Shown: positions 35,846-44,876, numbered from the stretch's first letter. The stretch: DNA of 64,000 nt from Hymenobacter guriensis (GCF_015773195.1 NZ_JADWYK010000001.1:62001-126000), one strand, 5' to 3'. Numbers and translations: made by a program. The notes: generated by a model from the letters alone, not told the origin.

Positions 35846-37129
35846 TCAGATCTGACGCTTCAGCTGAATTCTGGCCGAGTGTAGTTCCCCATCGGGCCGG
35901 CGCACCAGCAGCAGAACCTGCCGGCCATTCTCTGAGTGCAACAGGCGGCTGATCTGGGTAAGAGACAACGCGTTGGCGGGCAGCAAATTCACGGACACCA
36001 GCTGGTCACCGGGAGCCAGCTTGGCTAAAGCCGCGGGAGAATCGGGCTGGATCTTCAGGATGATGTAGGTTCGATAATCTTCGCCGGTGGCCAGCAGCTC
36101 CAGGCCGCACATATCATGCTCAAACGGGTCTTTGTACAGCTCATTGGGCTTTAGCAGCAGCCGGTTGTGCGGGTAGTCGATAATGACGGTAAAGCGTTTG
36201 AGCAGCTCGAACCCCAGGTTGCCGTTGCGCTCGGAGTTGGTGCGCTGGTACACCTCAGAATTGTCGGGAAACGAGGTGAGCATGTTGGGAATATGATAGC
36301 GCCCGAGCTGCAGGCTGGATACGCGGCCCAGATAGCCGTTGATAAACCCGCTCAGGCCCCGCCCCAGCTGGGAACGAAGGCGCTTCTGGGGCACCTGCAG
36401 GCGCGGATCCGAGCCGGTTTCGATGGACAGCGCGTGGCCCGCTCCGGTATCGAGCACCAACTTCAGGGGCAGCTGCAGGGAATCGGTGAGAGCCACGCTG
36501 GTAGTAATGTACGACTTACTGCCTTCCATCGACAAGGGCATACTGGCCCAGCGGCGGCCATGCGGTGCGCGGTAGCGGGTGGGCTCGTAGGCAATCAGGC
36601 GTGACTCCGTGGGCCTCACTTCTATCACGAGGCTGCGAAACACATCGGCCCCCAGAATACCGTGGATAGGCATGCCCACATAACTGGAGAGGTCCAGAAC
36701 ATCATCCGATAAGACCATAACGGACAGGGCCGGGGCCATAATTCCCCCGACTTCTACCCGCACACTATCGGATATGTAGGCTTCCAGCGCGGTTTCTTCG
36801 CCTACGCCCATCACCTGAAAGCGCGGGCCGGCTTTCAGGCGCAGCTCGGCTTGTAGATAGGGGTCCGTCAGCAGGCTCACTCCTATCCCCGTGTCGAGCA
36901 TGAAATTGTACGGGCCGCTGCCGTTCAGCTTTACCTGTACGATAATCAAGTTGCGCTGCAGCTGAAACGGGATGATGGTGTGCCGGGTCCGGGGCTTGCT
37001 TAAGGCAAATGAGGTATAGGCCTGACTAAACGCATCCGCTTCAGCTAAACCACACAATAGGACACACCCCAGCAGGCGAATTAGCCATGCCGAGCGCAAA
37101 AGTGTACGGGGGGAGCAACGGGTGGGCAT
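35846..37129 (-). CDS. Retropepsin-like aspartyl protease with PDZ domain
   Basis: 427 aa with a signal peptide (LLGCVLLCGLAEADAFS). Two pepsin-type active-site sequences occur in one chain, LDTGIG (near residue 79) and LDTGAG (near 215), so it can form an active site without dimerising. A PDZ domain closes the protein (IQPDSPAALAKLAPGDQLVSV). Predicted periplasmic or secreted protease of the kind found widely in Bacteroidota; substrate unknown. Confidence 0.87.
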   Translation of the reverse strand: MPTRCSPRTLLRSAWLIRLLGCVLLCGLAEADAFSQAYTSFALSKPRTRHTIIPFQLQRNLIIVQVKLNGSGPYNFMLDTGIGVSLLTDPYLQAELRLKAGPRFQVMGVGEETALEAYISDSVRVEVGGIMAPALSVMVLSDDVLDLSSYVGMPIHGILGADVFRSLVIEVRPTESRLIAYEPTRYRAPHGRRWASMPLSMEGSKSYITTSVALTDSLQLPLKLVLDTGAGHALSIETGSDPRLQVPQKRLRSQLGRGLSGFINGYLGRVSSLQLGRYHIPNMLTSFPDNSEVYQRTNSERNGNLGFELLKRFTVIIDYPHNRLLLKPNELYKDPFEHDMCGLELLATGEDYRTYIILKIQPDSPAALAKLAPGDQLVSVNLLPANALSLTQISRLLHSENGRQVLLLVRRPDGELHSARIQLKRQI

Positions 37130-37197
37130 TTTCGGGAACGTGCGGGCCGGGTAATATAGGAAAAAAACCCTTTGATTGCCAGCTCATTCTCCATAAT

Positions 37198-38271
37198 TTA
37201 CGTTGGTAACTCCCACGCACCGCGGGGCGCATACCACAGGAGGCCCGCCTCAATGCGGAGCGGGGCCGTCACGTTGTTGTGGTACAGCTGGCCGGTGCCC
37301 AGGCCCTGGGGCATGGCTCCGGTGTTTTGTTGGGCGGTGAACTGGCTGATGGCGTTCAGCCCCACGTTGGATTCCAAGGCCGAAGTAATCCACCAGCCAA
37401 GGCCGTGCTCCTGGGCCAGGGCCAGCCACTGGCTGGTAGCCGCCAGGCCGCCGACCAGCGTAGGCTTGAGCACAAGGTAGGCGGGCTGCACCACCTGCAG
37501 CAGGTGGCGCTGGCGGGCAGGGTCGGTTACGCCAATCAGCTCCTCGTCCAGGGCAATGGGTACCGGCGAGCTGCGGCACAGCGCGGCCAGCGCCTCCCAC
37601 TGCCCGGCCCGGATGGGCTGTTCGATGGAGTGCAGGTCGAAAGCGGCCAGCTGGTCGAGCTTAGACGGCGCTTCGGCGGGCGAGAAGGCCCCGTTGGCGT
37701 CCACGCGCAACGTCAGCTCGGCGGGGCCGGCTTCGTGGCGAATCAGGCGCAGCAGCTCCAGCTCGGCGGCAAAGTCGATACCCCCGATTTTCAGCTTCAG
37801 GCAGCCGTAGCCTTCGGTGAGTTTCTTTCGGATCTGGGCGCGCATGAAGTCGGCGTCGCCCATCCACACCAGCCCGTTGATGGGAATGCCCCCTTCGCCC
37901 CGGCTGAAGGAGTTATCGAACAGCTGACGGCGGCCACCGTGCTGCCAGTCGAGCAAGGCCGTTTCGAGGCCGAAGCGCAACGCGGGCCATTCAGGTTCCA
38001 GCAGCTGGTTGATCTTAGGCTCATCGACGGAAGAAAAGCCAGCGGCGTTGAACGTATGGCAAAGCTGCCGCAGCCGGTCTTCAACGTCGGGACGGAAGTC
38101 GGGACTGAGGCCGGCCAGGGGCGCAGCTTCGCCCAGGCCAAGCTGGCCGGGCCGGGCAGCGTCGGTCAGGTGCAGGTACCAGGCCACGTGCTCGGTGAGG
38201 GCCCCGCGGGACGTGCGGGCCGGAAAGTTGAACCGCAGCGCGCGGTGCGAGTAGTGCAGGTGCAGAGCCAT
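37198..38271 (-). CDS. menC: o-Succinylbenzoate synthase
   Basis: Enolase-superfamily enzyme of menaquinone synthesis, dehydrating SHCHC to o-succinylbenzoate. It has 357 aa with ATG at 38271 (MALHLHYSH). The catalytic KxK is in CLKLKIGG; metal ligands lie in LRVDANGAF, SIEQPI and ALDEEL; the second lysine is in LVLKPTLVGG. The SALESNVGLNAISQFTA segment is typical of MenC. Other men genes are not in the window. Confidence 0.93.
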   Translation of the reverse strand: MALHLHYSHRALRFNFPARTSRGALTEHVAWYLHLTDAARPGQLGLGEAAPLAGLSPDFRPDVEDRLRQLCHTFNAAGFSSVDEPKINQLLEPEWPALRFGLETALLDWQHGGRRQLFDNSFSRGEGGIPINGLVWMGDADFMRAQIRKKLTEGYGCLKLKIGGIDFAAELELLRLIRHEAGPAELTLRVDANGAFSPAEAPSKLDQLAAFDLHSIEQPIRAGQWEALAALCRSSPVPIALDEELIGVTDPARQRHLLQVVQPAYLVLKPTLVGGLAATSQWLALAQEHGLGWWITSALESNVGLNAISQFTAQQNTGAMPQGLGTGQLYHNNVTAPLRIEAGLLWYAPRGAWELPT

Positions 38272-38307
38272 AGAAAGCAGGTGAACAGGCCGGGCCGCCG
38301 GCCGCGG

Positions 38308-38315
38308 CAAAGGTA
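38308..38315 (-). promoter_or_regulatory. -7 promoter box for menC
   Basis: Reads TACCTTTG on the minus strand, 36 bases from the menC ATG. Confidence 0.65.
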
Positions 38316-38406
38316 GCCGGCCGGACCGGGCCGCTTCAGCGCTAAAACCCGTTCCGGCCTTTCGGAGTTACATGCCCGTACCGAACTCCTCCGTGTGCCC
38401 GTCGTT

Positions 38407-39753
38407 ATGCCTGAGCTTGCCGCCGTTTCTGCCTTTCCTTCCGCTGCCCTTGCCGCCCGCTACGCGCAGGTGCGCCAGCAAACCGAGGCCATCTGCCGGC
38501 CGCTGCTGCCCGAAGACACCGTGGTGCAGCCCATCATCGACGTGAGCCCGCCGAAGTGGCACCTGGCGCACACCACCTGGTTTTTTGAAACGTTTATTCT
38601 GCAGGAATACCAGCCCGGCTACACGGTGCATCACCCCGACTATGCCTTTCTATTCAACTCCTACTACAACTCCCTGGGCTCCCGCGTGAACCGCGCCGAC
38701 CGGGGTACCCTCTCCCGACCCGCGCTGGCCGACGTGTACGCCTACCGCGCCGCCGTGGATGACGCCGTGCGCCGCCTGCTCCAGGACCGCGCCGATGAGC
38801 TGCCGGCCGTTTTCCACGAGGTATTTGAGCTGGGTTTGCAGCACGAGCAGCAGCACCAGGAGCTGCTTATCACCGACATCAAGTACATTCTCAGCACCAG
38901 CCCGCTGGCTCCCAGCTATTTCAAGGAGGAATTGGGAGAGAGGATTGAAAAATTGCCTTCCACAGATTTTCCTGCGAAAACAGAGGACAATCATTCCTCA
39001 TTCCCCAAAGCGTCCTGGCTGGCGGTGCCGGGCGGGGTGCACACCATCGGGCTGCAGGAAGATGGGTTCAGCTTCGACAATGAGCTGCCGGCCCACCAGG
39101 TGTACGTGGCCGATTTTGAACTGCAGAACCGACTGGTAACCAACGCCGAATTCCTGGAGTTTGTGGAGGCCGGCGGCTACCAGAATTTCCGGTACTGGAT
39201 GGGCGAAGGCTGGGACCTGGCCCAGCGTGAGCAGTGGCAGGCCCCATTGTACTGGGTACCGGATGCGGCGGGCTGGCAGCGCTTTACCATGCGCGGCTTG
39301 CAGCCTCTGGAGCTGAACGCGCCCGTCACGCACCTGAGCTTTTACGAAGCCGATGCCTACGCCCAATGGGCCGGGGCCCGGCTGCCCACCGAAGCCGAGT
39401 GGGAAATTGCTGCCCGCTTTTTTCAGCCTGATGCCGCCGAAGGGAATTTCCAGGAAAGCAACCTGTTTGACACCCGCCCGCTGCCCACCGATGCCGACCC
39501 CGCCCGCTGCCACCAGCTGCTGGGCGACGCCTGGGAGTGGACGTACTCGGCCTACCACGCCTACCCCGGCTACGCCCGCGCGGCCGGAGCCCTGGGCGAG
39601 TACAATGGCAAGTTCATGGTGAATCAGCTGGTGCTGCGCGGGGGCTCCTGCGCCACGCCGGCCAGCCACATCCGCCTGAGCTACCGCAACTTCTTCCACG
39701 CCGATAAGCGCTGGCAGTTCACCGGCCTGCGCCTGGCCCGCGCCAGAAGTTAA
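38407..39753 (+). CDS. egtB: Ergothioneine biosynthesis protein EgtB (sulfoxide synthase)
   Basis: Non-heme iron enzyme joining hercynine to a cysteine-type thiol with oxygen. It has 448 aa: an N-terminal DinB-like domain with WHLAHTTWFFE (near residue 52) and the iron site HEQQHQE (146-152, the HX3HXE motif), then a formylglycine-generating-enzyme-like domain ending LSYRNFFHADKRWQFTGLRLA. A non-conserved linker at about residues 173-201 is encoded by an AT-rich inverted repeat. ATG at 38407; an in-frame GTG lies 12 bases upstream. The thiol donor (cysteine or glutamylcysteine) is not known, and no egtA is present. Followed by egtD. Confidence 0.93.
   Translation: MPELAAVSAFPSAALAARYAQVRQQTEAICRPLLPEDTVVQPIIDVSPPKWHLAHTTWFFETFILQEYQPGYTVHHPDYAFLFNSYYNSLGSRVNRADRGTLSRPALADVYAYRAAVDDAVRRLLQDRADELPAVFHEVFELGLQHEQQHQELLITDIKYILSTSPLAPSYFKEELGERIEKLPSTDFPAKTEDNHSSFPKASWLAVPGGVHTIGLQEDGFSFDNELPAHQVYVADFELQNRLVTNAEFLEFVEAGGYQNFRYWMGEGWDLAQREQWQAPLYWVPDAAGWQRFTMRGLQPLELNAPVTHLSFYEADAYAQWAGARLPTEAEWEIAARFFQPDAAEGNFQESNLFDTRPLPTDADPARCHQLLGDAWEWTYSAYHAYPGYARAAGALGEYNGKFMVNQLVLRGGSCATPASHIRLSYRNFFHADKRWQFTGLRLARARS
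38932..39008 (+). repeat. Inverted repeat inside the egtB coding sequence
   Basis: Left arm 38932-38955 (begins TTGGGAGAGAGGATTG) and right arm 38988-39008 (CAATCATTCCTCATTCCCCA) are imperfectly complementary, with GGAAT/GGATTG-like units. The stretch is AT-richer than the rest of egtB and encodes a linker between the two domains, without a frameshift. Confidence 0.5.
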
Positions 39754-39804
39754 GGGCTGTTGCCCGCCTGGCTATTCTTTCTTTCCGACTTCGCGCTGAT
39801 TTGT

Positions 39805-40818
39805 ATGCCCCGCTCTTCCGAAACGCCTACCTCCTTGCTTGCCGATACGTTTCCTTCCCCCGATGACCAGGCCACTGCCCAGTTGCTGGCCCACGTACGG
39901 GAGGGTCTCAGCCGCCAGCCCAAAACGCTGTCGTCTATGTACTTCTACGATGACGAGGGCAGCCGGCTGTTTCAGCAAATCATGCAGCTGCCGGAGTACT
40001 ATCCTACCCGCACCGAGTTCGGGATTTTCACGGAGCAGGGCGCAGCCATTGGTGCGGCGCTGGCCCCAGCGGCGGGTACGCCGTTCCGGCTGGTGGAGCT
40101 GGGCGCCGGCGACGGCACCAAAACCATGCTGCTGCTGCGCGAGCTGCTGAGCCAGGGCGCCGACTTCACCTATGTGCCCGTCGATATATCGGGCGGGGCG
40201 CTGGCCGGGCTGGCCGAGAGCCTGCGGCGGGAGTTGCCCGAACTGCGCGTGGAGCCCATTGAGGCCGACTACTTTGCGGCGCTGGCCGGCCTGCGCGACG
40301 ATGAGCCTAAAGTGGTGCTGTTTCTGGGCTCCAACATCGGCAACTTCCTGCCCCAGGACCGGCAGGAGTTTCTGCAGCAGCTGGCCAGCCACCTCACTTC
40401 CGCCGACCGCCTCCTCATCGGTTTCGACCTGCAGAAAGACCCGCGCATCATCCGGGCCGCCTACGATGACAGCCAGGGCGTGACGGCGGCCTTCAACCTC
40501 AACCTGCTCCGCCGCCTGAACCGCGAGCTGGGTGCTGATTTCGACCTGACGGCCTGGGAGCATTACACCGATTACGACCCGCTCAGCGGGGCCGTGCGCT
40601 CCTACCTCGTCAGCCGCCGGGCCCAGACGGTGCAGTTTGCCGGCGCCGGCTTCAGCTGCGGGTTTGCGGCCTGGGAAGTTATTCATACCGAAAACTCCTA
40701 TAAGTTTACCCGCCCACAGATTGAGGCCCTGGCGCGTCCGGCCGGCCTGCGGGTGCAGCACTTCTTCACCGATGCCCGGCAGTACTTTGCCGATGTGGTG
40801 CTGATGCCGCAGGGCTGA
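39805..40818 (+). CDS. egtD: L-histidine N-alpha-methyltransferase EgtD
   Basis: SAM-dependent enzyme that trimethylates histidine to hercynine, the substrate of EgtB. It has 337 aa with ATG at 39805 (MPRSSETP). Family marks: LSSMYFYDDEGSRLFQQIMQLPEYYPTR-type N-terminus (quoted in part), VELGAGDGTKT (SAM loop), FLGSNIGNF, and GFDLQKDPRIIRAAYDD. It is 51 bases after egtB and 25 bases before the aminotransferase gene, so one operon is likely. Confidence 0.95.
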   Translation: MPRSSETPTSLLADTFPSPDDQATAQLLAHVREGLSRQPKTLSSMYFYDDEGSRLFQQIMQLPEYYPTRTEFGIFTEQGAAIGAALAPAAGTPFRLVELGAGDGTKTMLLLRELLSQGADFTYVPVDISGGALAGLAESLRRELPELRVEPIEADYFAALAGLRDDEPKVVLFLGSNIGNFLPQDRQEFLQQLASHLTSADRLLIGFDLQKDPRIIRAAYDDSQGVTAAFNLNLLRRLNRELGADFDLTAWEHYTDYDPLSGAVRSYLVSRRAQTVQFAGAGFSCGFAAWEVIHTENSYKFTRPQIEALARPAGLRVQHFFTDARQYFADVVLMPQG

Positions 40819-40843
40819 TTGCAAGACGCTTTAAGGCTCACGG

Positions 40844-41935
40844 ATGAATTCTCCTTCGCTTATTTCACTGGCTTCCGGGTACGTTTCGTTTCCTACCCCG
40901 GCCGTAGTAGTAAGACAGCTGCAGGAAACTCTAGCTCAGCCGCTGACTTTCGCGAGTCCGGTGGCGGGCTTGCCGGAGCTGCGCATGGCCCTGGCTGGCC
41001 GCTACCCAAACGTGACGCCCGAGCAGGTGCTCGTTACGCCCGGTGCAAAGGCGGCCCTCTATACGCTTCTGCGCACCGTGCTGCAACCCGGCGACGAAGT
41101 GCTGCTGCCTACACCCAGCTGGTTTGGCTTTGATGAGCTGGTGCGGCAGGCCGGCGGCACGTTGCGCCTGCTACCGCTGAGCCCCGAAAACAACTACGCC
41201 CTGGAGCCCGCCGCGGTAGCGCAGGCTCTCACCCCCCGCACGCGGGTCTTTTTGTTTTCGAACCCCAACAACCCTACCGGCCGCATCTATTCCGCGCCCG
41301 AGCTGGAAACCGTGCTCGACGTATTGGCCACCCGCCCCGACGTGCTGGTCGTCAGCGACGAAATCTACGAGCGGATATCCTTTGGGACGCCGGTACCTTC
41401 CCTGCTTGATTTCCCGGACCGCGCTGAGCGACACGTGCTGGTACACGGCTTCTCCAAGTCGCTGGGGCTGGTGGGCTGGGGCGTGGGCTACCTCATAGCT
41501 CCCCCGGCCCTGACCGCGGCCTGTACGCACTGGCAGCATATGACGGCTGGTGCCGTGGCTGTACCCAGCCAGCTGGCCGCCCTGGCCGCCACCGAAGCCG
41601 CCGATGCCATTGCGGCTGAGCTGGTGGGTGAGCTGGCTCCCCGGCGCTGCCAGCTGTTGTCCGGCCTCACAAACTTAGGGCTGCCCTGTGCTTTTACCGA
41701 GGGCACCTACTACGCATTTCCCGATTTGCGCGCTTATCTGGACCCTACACTGCCACGTGTCGAAGCTGCGGCCTCTTTGGTGAAACAGTTGCGGGACGGC
41801 GGAGTAGAGGTAGTGGATGGTGCCACCTGCCACGCCCCGGGCTACGCCCGGCTTTCCTGCGCCGTACCGGAGCCAGAGCTAGTCACGGCGCTGAACCGGC
41901 TAAGCCAGGTACTGGCAACACTTCGGCCCGAATAA
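40844..41935 (+). CDS. Class I/II pyridoxal-phosphate aminotransferase in the egt unit
   Basis: 363 aa of the aspartate-aminotransferase fold. NPNNPTGRIY and the PLP lysine K205 in HGFSKSLGLVGWG are clear; VSDEIYERI precedes. It sits 25 bases after egtD. The final ergothioneine step is a C-S lyase done by a PLP enzyme (EgtE in mycobacteria), so this protein is a candidate for that job, though it belongs to another PLP subfamily and may be an ordinary amino-acid transaminase. Confidence 0.9.
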   Translation: MNSPSLISLASGYVSFPTPAVVVRQLQETLAQPLTFASPVAGLPELRMALAGRYPNVTPEQVLVTPGAKAALYTLLRTVLQPGDEVLLPTPSWFGFDELVRQAGGTLRLLPLSPENNYALEPAAVAQALTPRTRVFLFSNPNNPTGRIYSAPELETVLDVLATRPDVLVVSDEIYERISFGTPVPSLLDFPDRAERHVLVHGFSKSLGLVGWGVGYLIAPPALTAACTHWQHMTAGAVAVPSQLAALAATEAADAIAAELVGELAPRRCQLLSGLTNLGLPCAFTEGTYYAFPDLRAYLDPTLPRVEAAASLVKQLRDGGVEVVDGATCHAPGYARLSCAVPEPELVTALNRLSQVLATLRPE

Positions 41936-41957
41936 GCACCGGGGCGGCCGGGGGTTG

Positions 41958-41965
41958 TACCTTTG
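41958..41965 (+). promoter_or_regulatory. -7 promoter box for the MATE gene
   Basis: TACCTTTG, 21 bases before the ATG at 41987; gives the MATE gene its own promoter in addition to any read-through from the egt unit. Confidence 0.6.
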
Positions 41966-41986
41966 CGGCTGATTTTTCCGCTGCTC

Positions 41987-43348
41987 ATGTCGCTTGCTTC
42001 CCTCCGCCCGCATTTCAAACCCACTCTTTTACTGGCTTACCCGGTTGTTATCAGTCAGCTGGGGCACGTACTCGTGAATGTGTGCGACAGTATGGTGGTG
42101 GGTCAGCTGGGCATCGTTCCGCTGGCGGCCGTGTCGTTGGGCGTGAGCGTGAGTACGGTAGTGCTGGTGTTTGGTCTGGGTTTGTCGATGGGCATTACGC
42201 CCCTGGTAGCCGCCGCCGACGGCCAGCGCGACGTGGCCCGTATCGGGCAGCTGCTCGTGAATGGCGTACTGCTGTGCACGCTGGCGGGTGTGATGCTGGC
42301 CCTGGCCGGGCTGGTGGTGCCGTGGGGGCTGCAGTTTCTTCGGCAGCCGGCCGCCGTAGTGGCACTGGCCGCGCCGTGGGTGCGCATCATGTTTATGTCC
42401 TTGCTGCCGCTGATGGTGTTTCAGGGCTTCCGGCAGTTTGCCGAGGGCCTGGGCCTCACCCGCCAGGCTATGTATCTGTCGGTGCTGGCCAATGTGCTCA
42501 ATGCCCTGCTGTGCTATGCTTTGGTATTCGGCAACTGGGGCGCGCCGCGCCTGGGTATGGTGGGCTCGGCCTGGGCCACGCTCATTTCCCGGGTGCTGAT
42601 GGCTATTCTGATGGCTACCTACGTGCTGCGGGCCCGACGTCTGCAGCCTTACCGCGCGGCGGTGGGAGCCTGGCGGCCTTCCGGGGCCGTGCTGCGCAAG
42701 CTCACCGACCTTGGAGCGCCCATTGGAGTACAGATGATGTTTGAGGTAGGCGCCTTCAGCGTGTCGGCCATTATGATTGGCTGGCTGGGCGCTACCGCGC
42801 TGGCTGCGCACCAAATTGCCATCAACGTGGCCTCGGTTACCTACATGGCGGCCAGCGGCATCGCGGCAGCGGCTACCATCCGGGTGGGGCGGCAGCGCGG
42901 GCTGGGTAATGCCTTAGGCAGCCGCCACGCGGGCTATACGGCTTACCTGCTCACGTTTGCTTTCATGAGCGGGATGGGGCTGGTGCTTGTTTTTGGCCGG
43001 TTTTTTATTCCCACGCTCTACAATCACAACCCCGAAGTGGTAGGGCAGGCAGCTTCCCTGTTGCTCATTGCCGCGCTGTTTCAGGTGTCGGATGGGGTGC
43101 AGGTGGTGGGGCTGGGCGCATTGCGCGGGCTGGAGGACGTGAAGTGGCCCTCGGTGGTGGCGCTGCTGGCGTACTGGGCCGTGGCGCTGCCGCTGGGCTA
43201 CGTGCTGGGTTTTGTATTTAAGCTGGGTGCTATGGGCGTCTGGACGGGACTACTCACGGGCCTTTCGCTGGTGGCCGGCGTGCTGCTGTGGCGTTTCAAC
43301 CGCTTTAGTGCCGTAGCAGTGAACGAACCCGCCGCCGTGCTGCGTTAG
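41987..43348 (+). CDS. MATE family efflux transporter
   Basis: 453 aa with about twelve hydrophobic segments in two similar halves, as in MATE/NorM pumps. Typical starts of the two halves are YPVVISQLGHVLVNVCDSMVVGQLG-type (quoted in part; near residue 17) and GAPIGVQMMFEVGAFSVSA (near 243). Exports cationic drugs or metabolites using Na+ or H+ gradients; the substrate is unknown. ATG 41987 is set by the promoter box; a TTG upstream falls inside it. Confidence 0.92.
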   Translation: MSLASLRPHFKPTLLLAYPVVISQLGHVLVNVCDSMVVGQLGIVPLAAVSLGVSVSTVVLVFGLGLSMGITPLVAAADGQRDVARIGQLLVNGVLLCTLAGVMLALAGLVVPWGLQFLRQPAAVVALAAPWVRIMFMSLLPLMVFQGFRQFAEGLGLTRQAMYLSVLANVLNALLCYALVFGNWGAPRLGMVGSAWATLISRVLMAILMATYVLRARRLQPYRAAVGAWRPSGAVLRKLTDLGAPIGVQMMFEVGAFSVSAIMIGWLGATALAAHQIAINVASVTYMAASGIAAAATIRVGRQRGLGNALGSRHAGYTAYLLTFAFMSGMGLVLVFGRFFIPTLYNHNPEVVGQAASLLLIAALFQVSDGVQVVGLGALRGLEDVKWPSVVALLAYWAVALPLGYVLGFVFKLGAMGVWTGLLTGLSLVAGVLLWRFNRFSAVAVNEPAAVLR

Positions 43349-43380
43349 CCCCGGAACAGACTTATTCCGCTGTACCCGCT

Positions 43381-43953
43381 ATGCTACTTTCCTTGATTTC
43401 CGTGCTGCCGCTGTGGCTGAACTGGTTGAGCCCAGTCGCTCCTACCCCGCCGATGGCGGCAAAGCTGGCTCCAGCTCCTGCCCTGGCATGGTCGGCCAGC
43501 CGGCCGCTGAGCTGGGCCGACTTCCAGGCCCAACCCGGCGCGCCCTCCAATATTGCGGCCCTCACTTCGGCCAACATTAGTGTAAACGTCGGCTGTACCG
43601 ATTTCAAGTTCAACGCGGCCGTGAAAGCCGTATTTACGCCCTCCGAATCCTGGGTGCGCGAGCCGGGCAAAGCCAAGCCCGAGTTGCTGCGCCACGAGCA
43701 GGCACATTTCGACCTTACCGAAGTACATGCCCGCCAGATGCGCCAGAAGCTGGCACTGATGCAGTTCGACTGCGACAAGCTACAGCCGGCTTTGAACAAC
43801 TACACCAAGGTAGCTTTTATGATATGGCAACGGGATATGTCCCGCTACGATCAAGAAACCAACCACGGCCTGAATGCCGAACGGCAGCAGCAATGGGAAG
43901 CTGCCGTAAAGCAGCGCCTAGAGAAGCTCAGCGCCTACGCATTGCCGGAGTGA
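43381..43953 (+). CDS. DUF922 family predicted secreted zinc protease
   Basis: 190 aa with an N-terminal hydrophobic signal (MLLSLISVLPLWLNWLS). The HExxH zinc motif is present as HEQAH at residues 105-109, and a further HARQ follows. DUF922 proteins have been proposed as Zn-dependent proteases from this motif; activity is unproven. Other visible family marks are PLSWADFQA near residue 40. It lies 32 bases after the MATE stop. Confidence 0.82.
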   Translation: MLLSLISVLPLWLNWLSPVAPTPPMAAKLAPAPALAWSASRPLSWADFQAQPGAPSNIAALTSANISVNVGCTDFKFNAAVKAVFTPSESWVREPGKAKPELLRHEQAHFDLTEVHARQMRQKLALMQFDCDKLQPALNNYTKVAFMIWQRDMSRYDQETNHGLNAERQQQWEAAVKQRLEKLSAYALPE

Positions 43954-44075
43954 GTTGGCTGGTTGTCATGCTGAGCGCAGCCGAAGCATCTCTACCGCTT
44001 CGTTAGGATACTACACTATCCAGACGCTTCGACAAGCCCAGCATGACCATTTACGACCAACCGCTAACAGCCAAC
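43954..44075. repeat. Nested spacer repeat H with GTCATGC element copy 2
   Basis: Outer arms GTTGGCTGGTTG (43954-43965) and CAACCGCTAACAGCCAAC (44058-44075) are imperfect inverted copies. Between them, 43965-44047 is a diverged GTCATGC element: GTCATGCTGAGCGCAGCCGA at the left end and GCTTCGACAAGCCCAGCATGAC-type sequence at the right (RC begins GTCATGCTGGGC). It looks like a dispersed element inside an older hairpin. Confidence 0.7.
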
Positions 44076-44114
44076 TACCAACTTATCCCGTAGCTTGGGC
44101 CGCAAAAAAGCCCT

Positions 44115-44465
44115 ATGGAAACGACAGGCACCCCACTTAGCTGGGCGGAGTTTGAACGCGTGGAGCTGCGCGTAGGTACTATCGTAGAGGCACGGGAGTT
44201 TCCCCAGGCCCGCAAGCCGGCATTTCAGCTGCTGATTGATTTTGGCCCCGAAATCGGCCGCAAGCGCTCCAGCGCCCAGATTACCCTACGCTATCAGCCA
44301 CAGGATCTGGTTGGGCGGCAGGTGGTGGCCGTGGTCAATTTTCCGCCTCGCCAGATCGGGCCATTCATGTCGGAGGTGCTGGTCACAGGTTTTTCGGATA
44401 CCGACGGCGCCATCGTGCTCATCGGGCCCGATACGCCCGTGCCAAACGGGCAGCGGCTGCACTAG
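44115..44465 (+). CDS. csaA: CsaA-type tRNA-binding-domain protein
   Basis: 116 aa, a single OB-fold of the EMAP-II/Arc1p tRNA-binding type. ELRVGTIVEAREFPQARKPA and SSAQITLRY are diagnostic of the CsaA subfamily, described in Bacillus as a secretion-related chaperone dimer. Its last 4 bases overlap the stop of the convergent lipoprotein gene. Confidence 0.92.
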   Translation: METTGTPLSWAEFERVELRVGTIVEAREFPQARKPAFQLLIDFGPEIGRKRSSAQITLRYQPQDLVGRQVVAVVNFPPRQIGPFMSEVLVTGFSDTDGAIVLIGPDTPVPNGQRLH

Positions 44466-44872
44466 CGGCCGCGCCGGTACAGTTGGTGGGGCGGTGGTGG
44501 AGAAGAAGGCGCCGGCGCTCCGGGGGGCCGGTACTTGGCGCCCCGGGCCGTGAGGGAGTCCAGTACTAAGTCGTATACTTCCTGCAGGTCTTTGTCGTGG
44601 AGGGTGTAGTAGCGGTAGCTCCGGGCGAAAGCCGAGTCGCTGACCTGATTGCGGCGCAACACACTATCCTGCAGCTGCATGTACAGGGCCTGCGCCGAGT
44701 CGGTGGTCAGGCGCGAGGCATCTACCCGGGCTTCGGCCAGATGCAGGTCGGTGAGCAGGCGGGCCATTTGGGGCTTGGGCACCAGCGGCTGGGGCGGCGC
44801 TATTTCATCGGAGCGCTGGCAGCCAGCCAGCAGCGTGAAAGCCACGCCGGCACAAACGGAAAGAAGTTTCAC
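44462..44872 (-). CDS. DUF4296 lipoprotein
   Basis: 136 aa. The lipobox LLAGC (C18) marks a lipoprotein. ADLHLAEA-like MARLLTDLHLAEARV and the LHDKDLQEVYDLVLDSL segment fit DUF4296, a Bacteroidota-specific family of unknown role. Start is a GTG at 44872, supported by a -7 box 4 bases upstream. The Pro-rich C-terminus overlaps csaA tail to tail. Confidence 0.8.
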   Translation of the reverse strand: MKLLSVCAGVAFTLLAGCQRSDEIAPPQPLVPKPQMARLLTDLHLAEARVDASRLTTDSAQALYMQLQDSVLRRNQVSDSAFARSYRYYTLHDKDLQEVYDLVLDSLTARGAKYRPPGAPAPSSPPPPHQLYRRGR

Positions 44873-44876
44873 GCGG

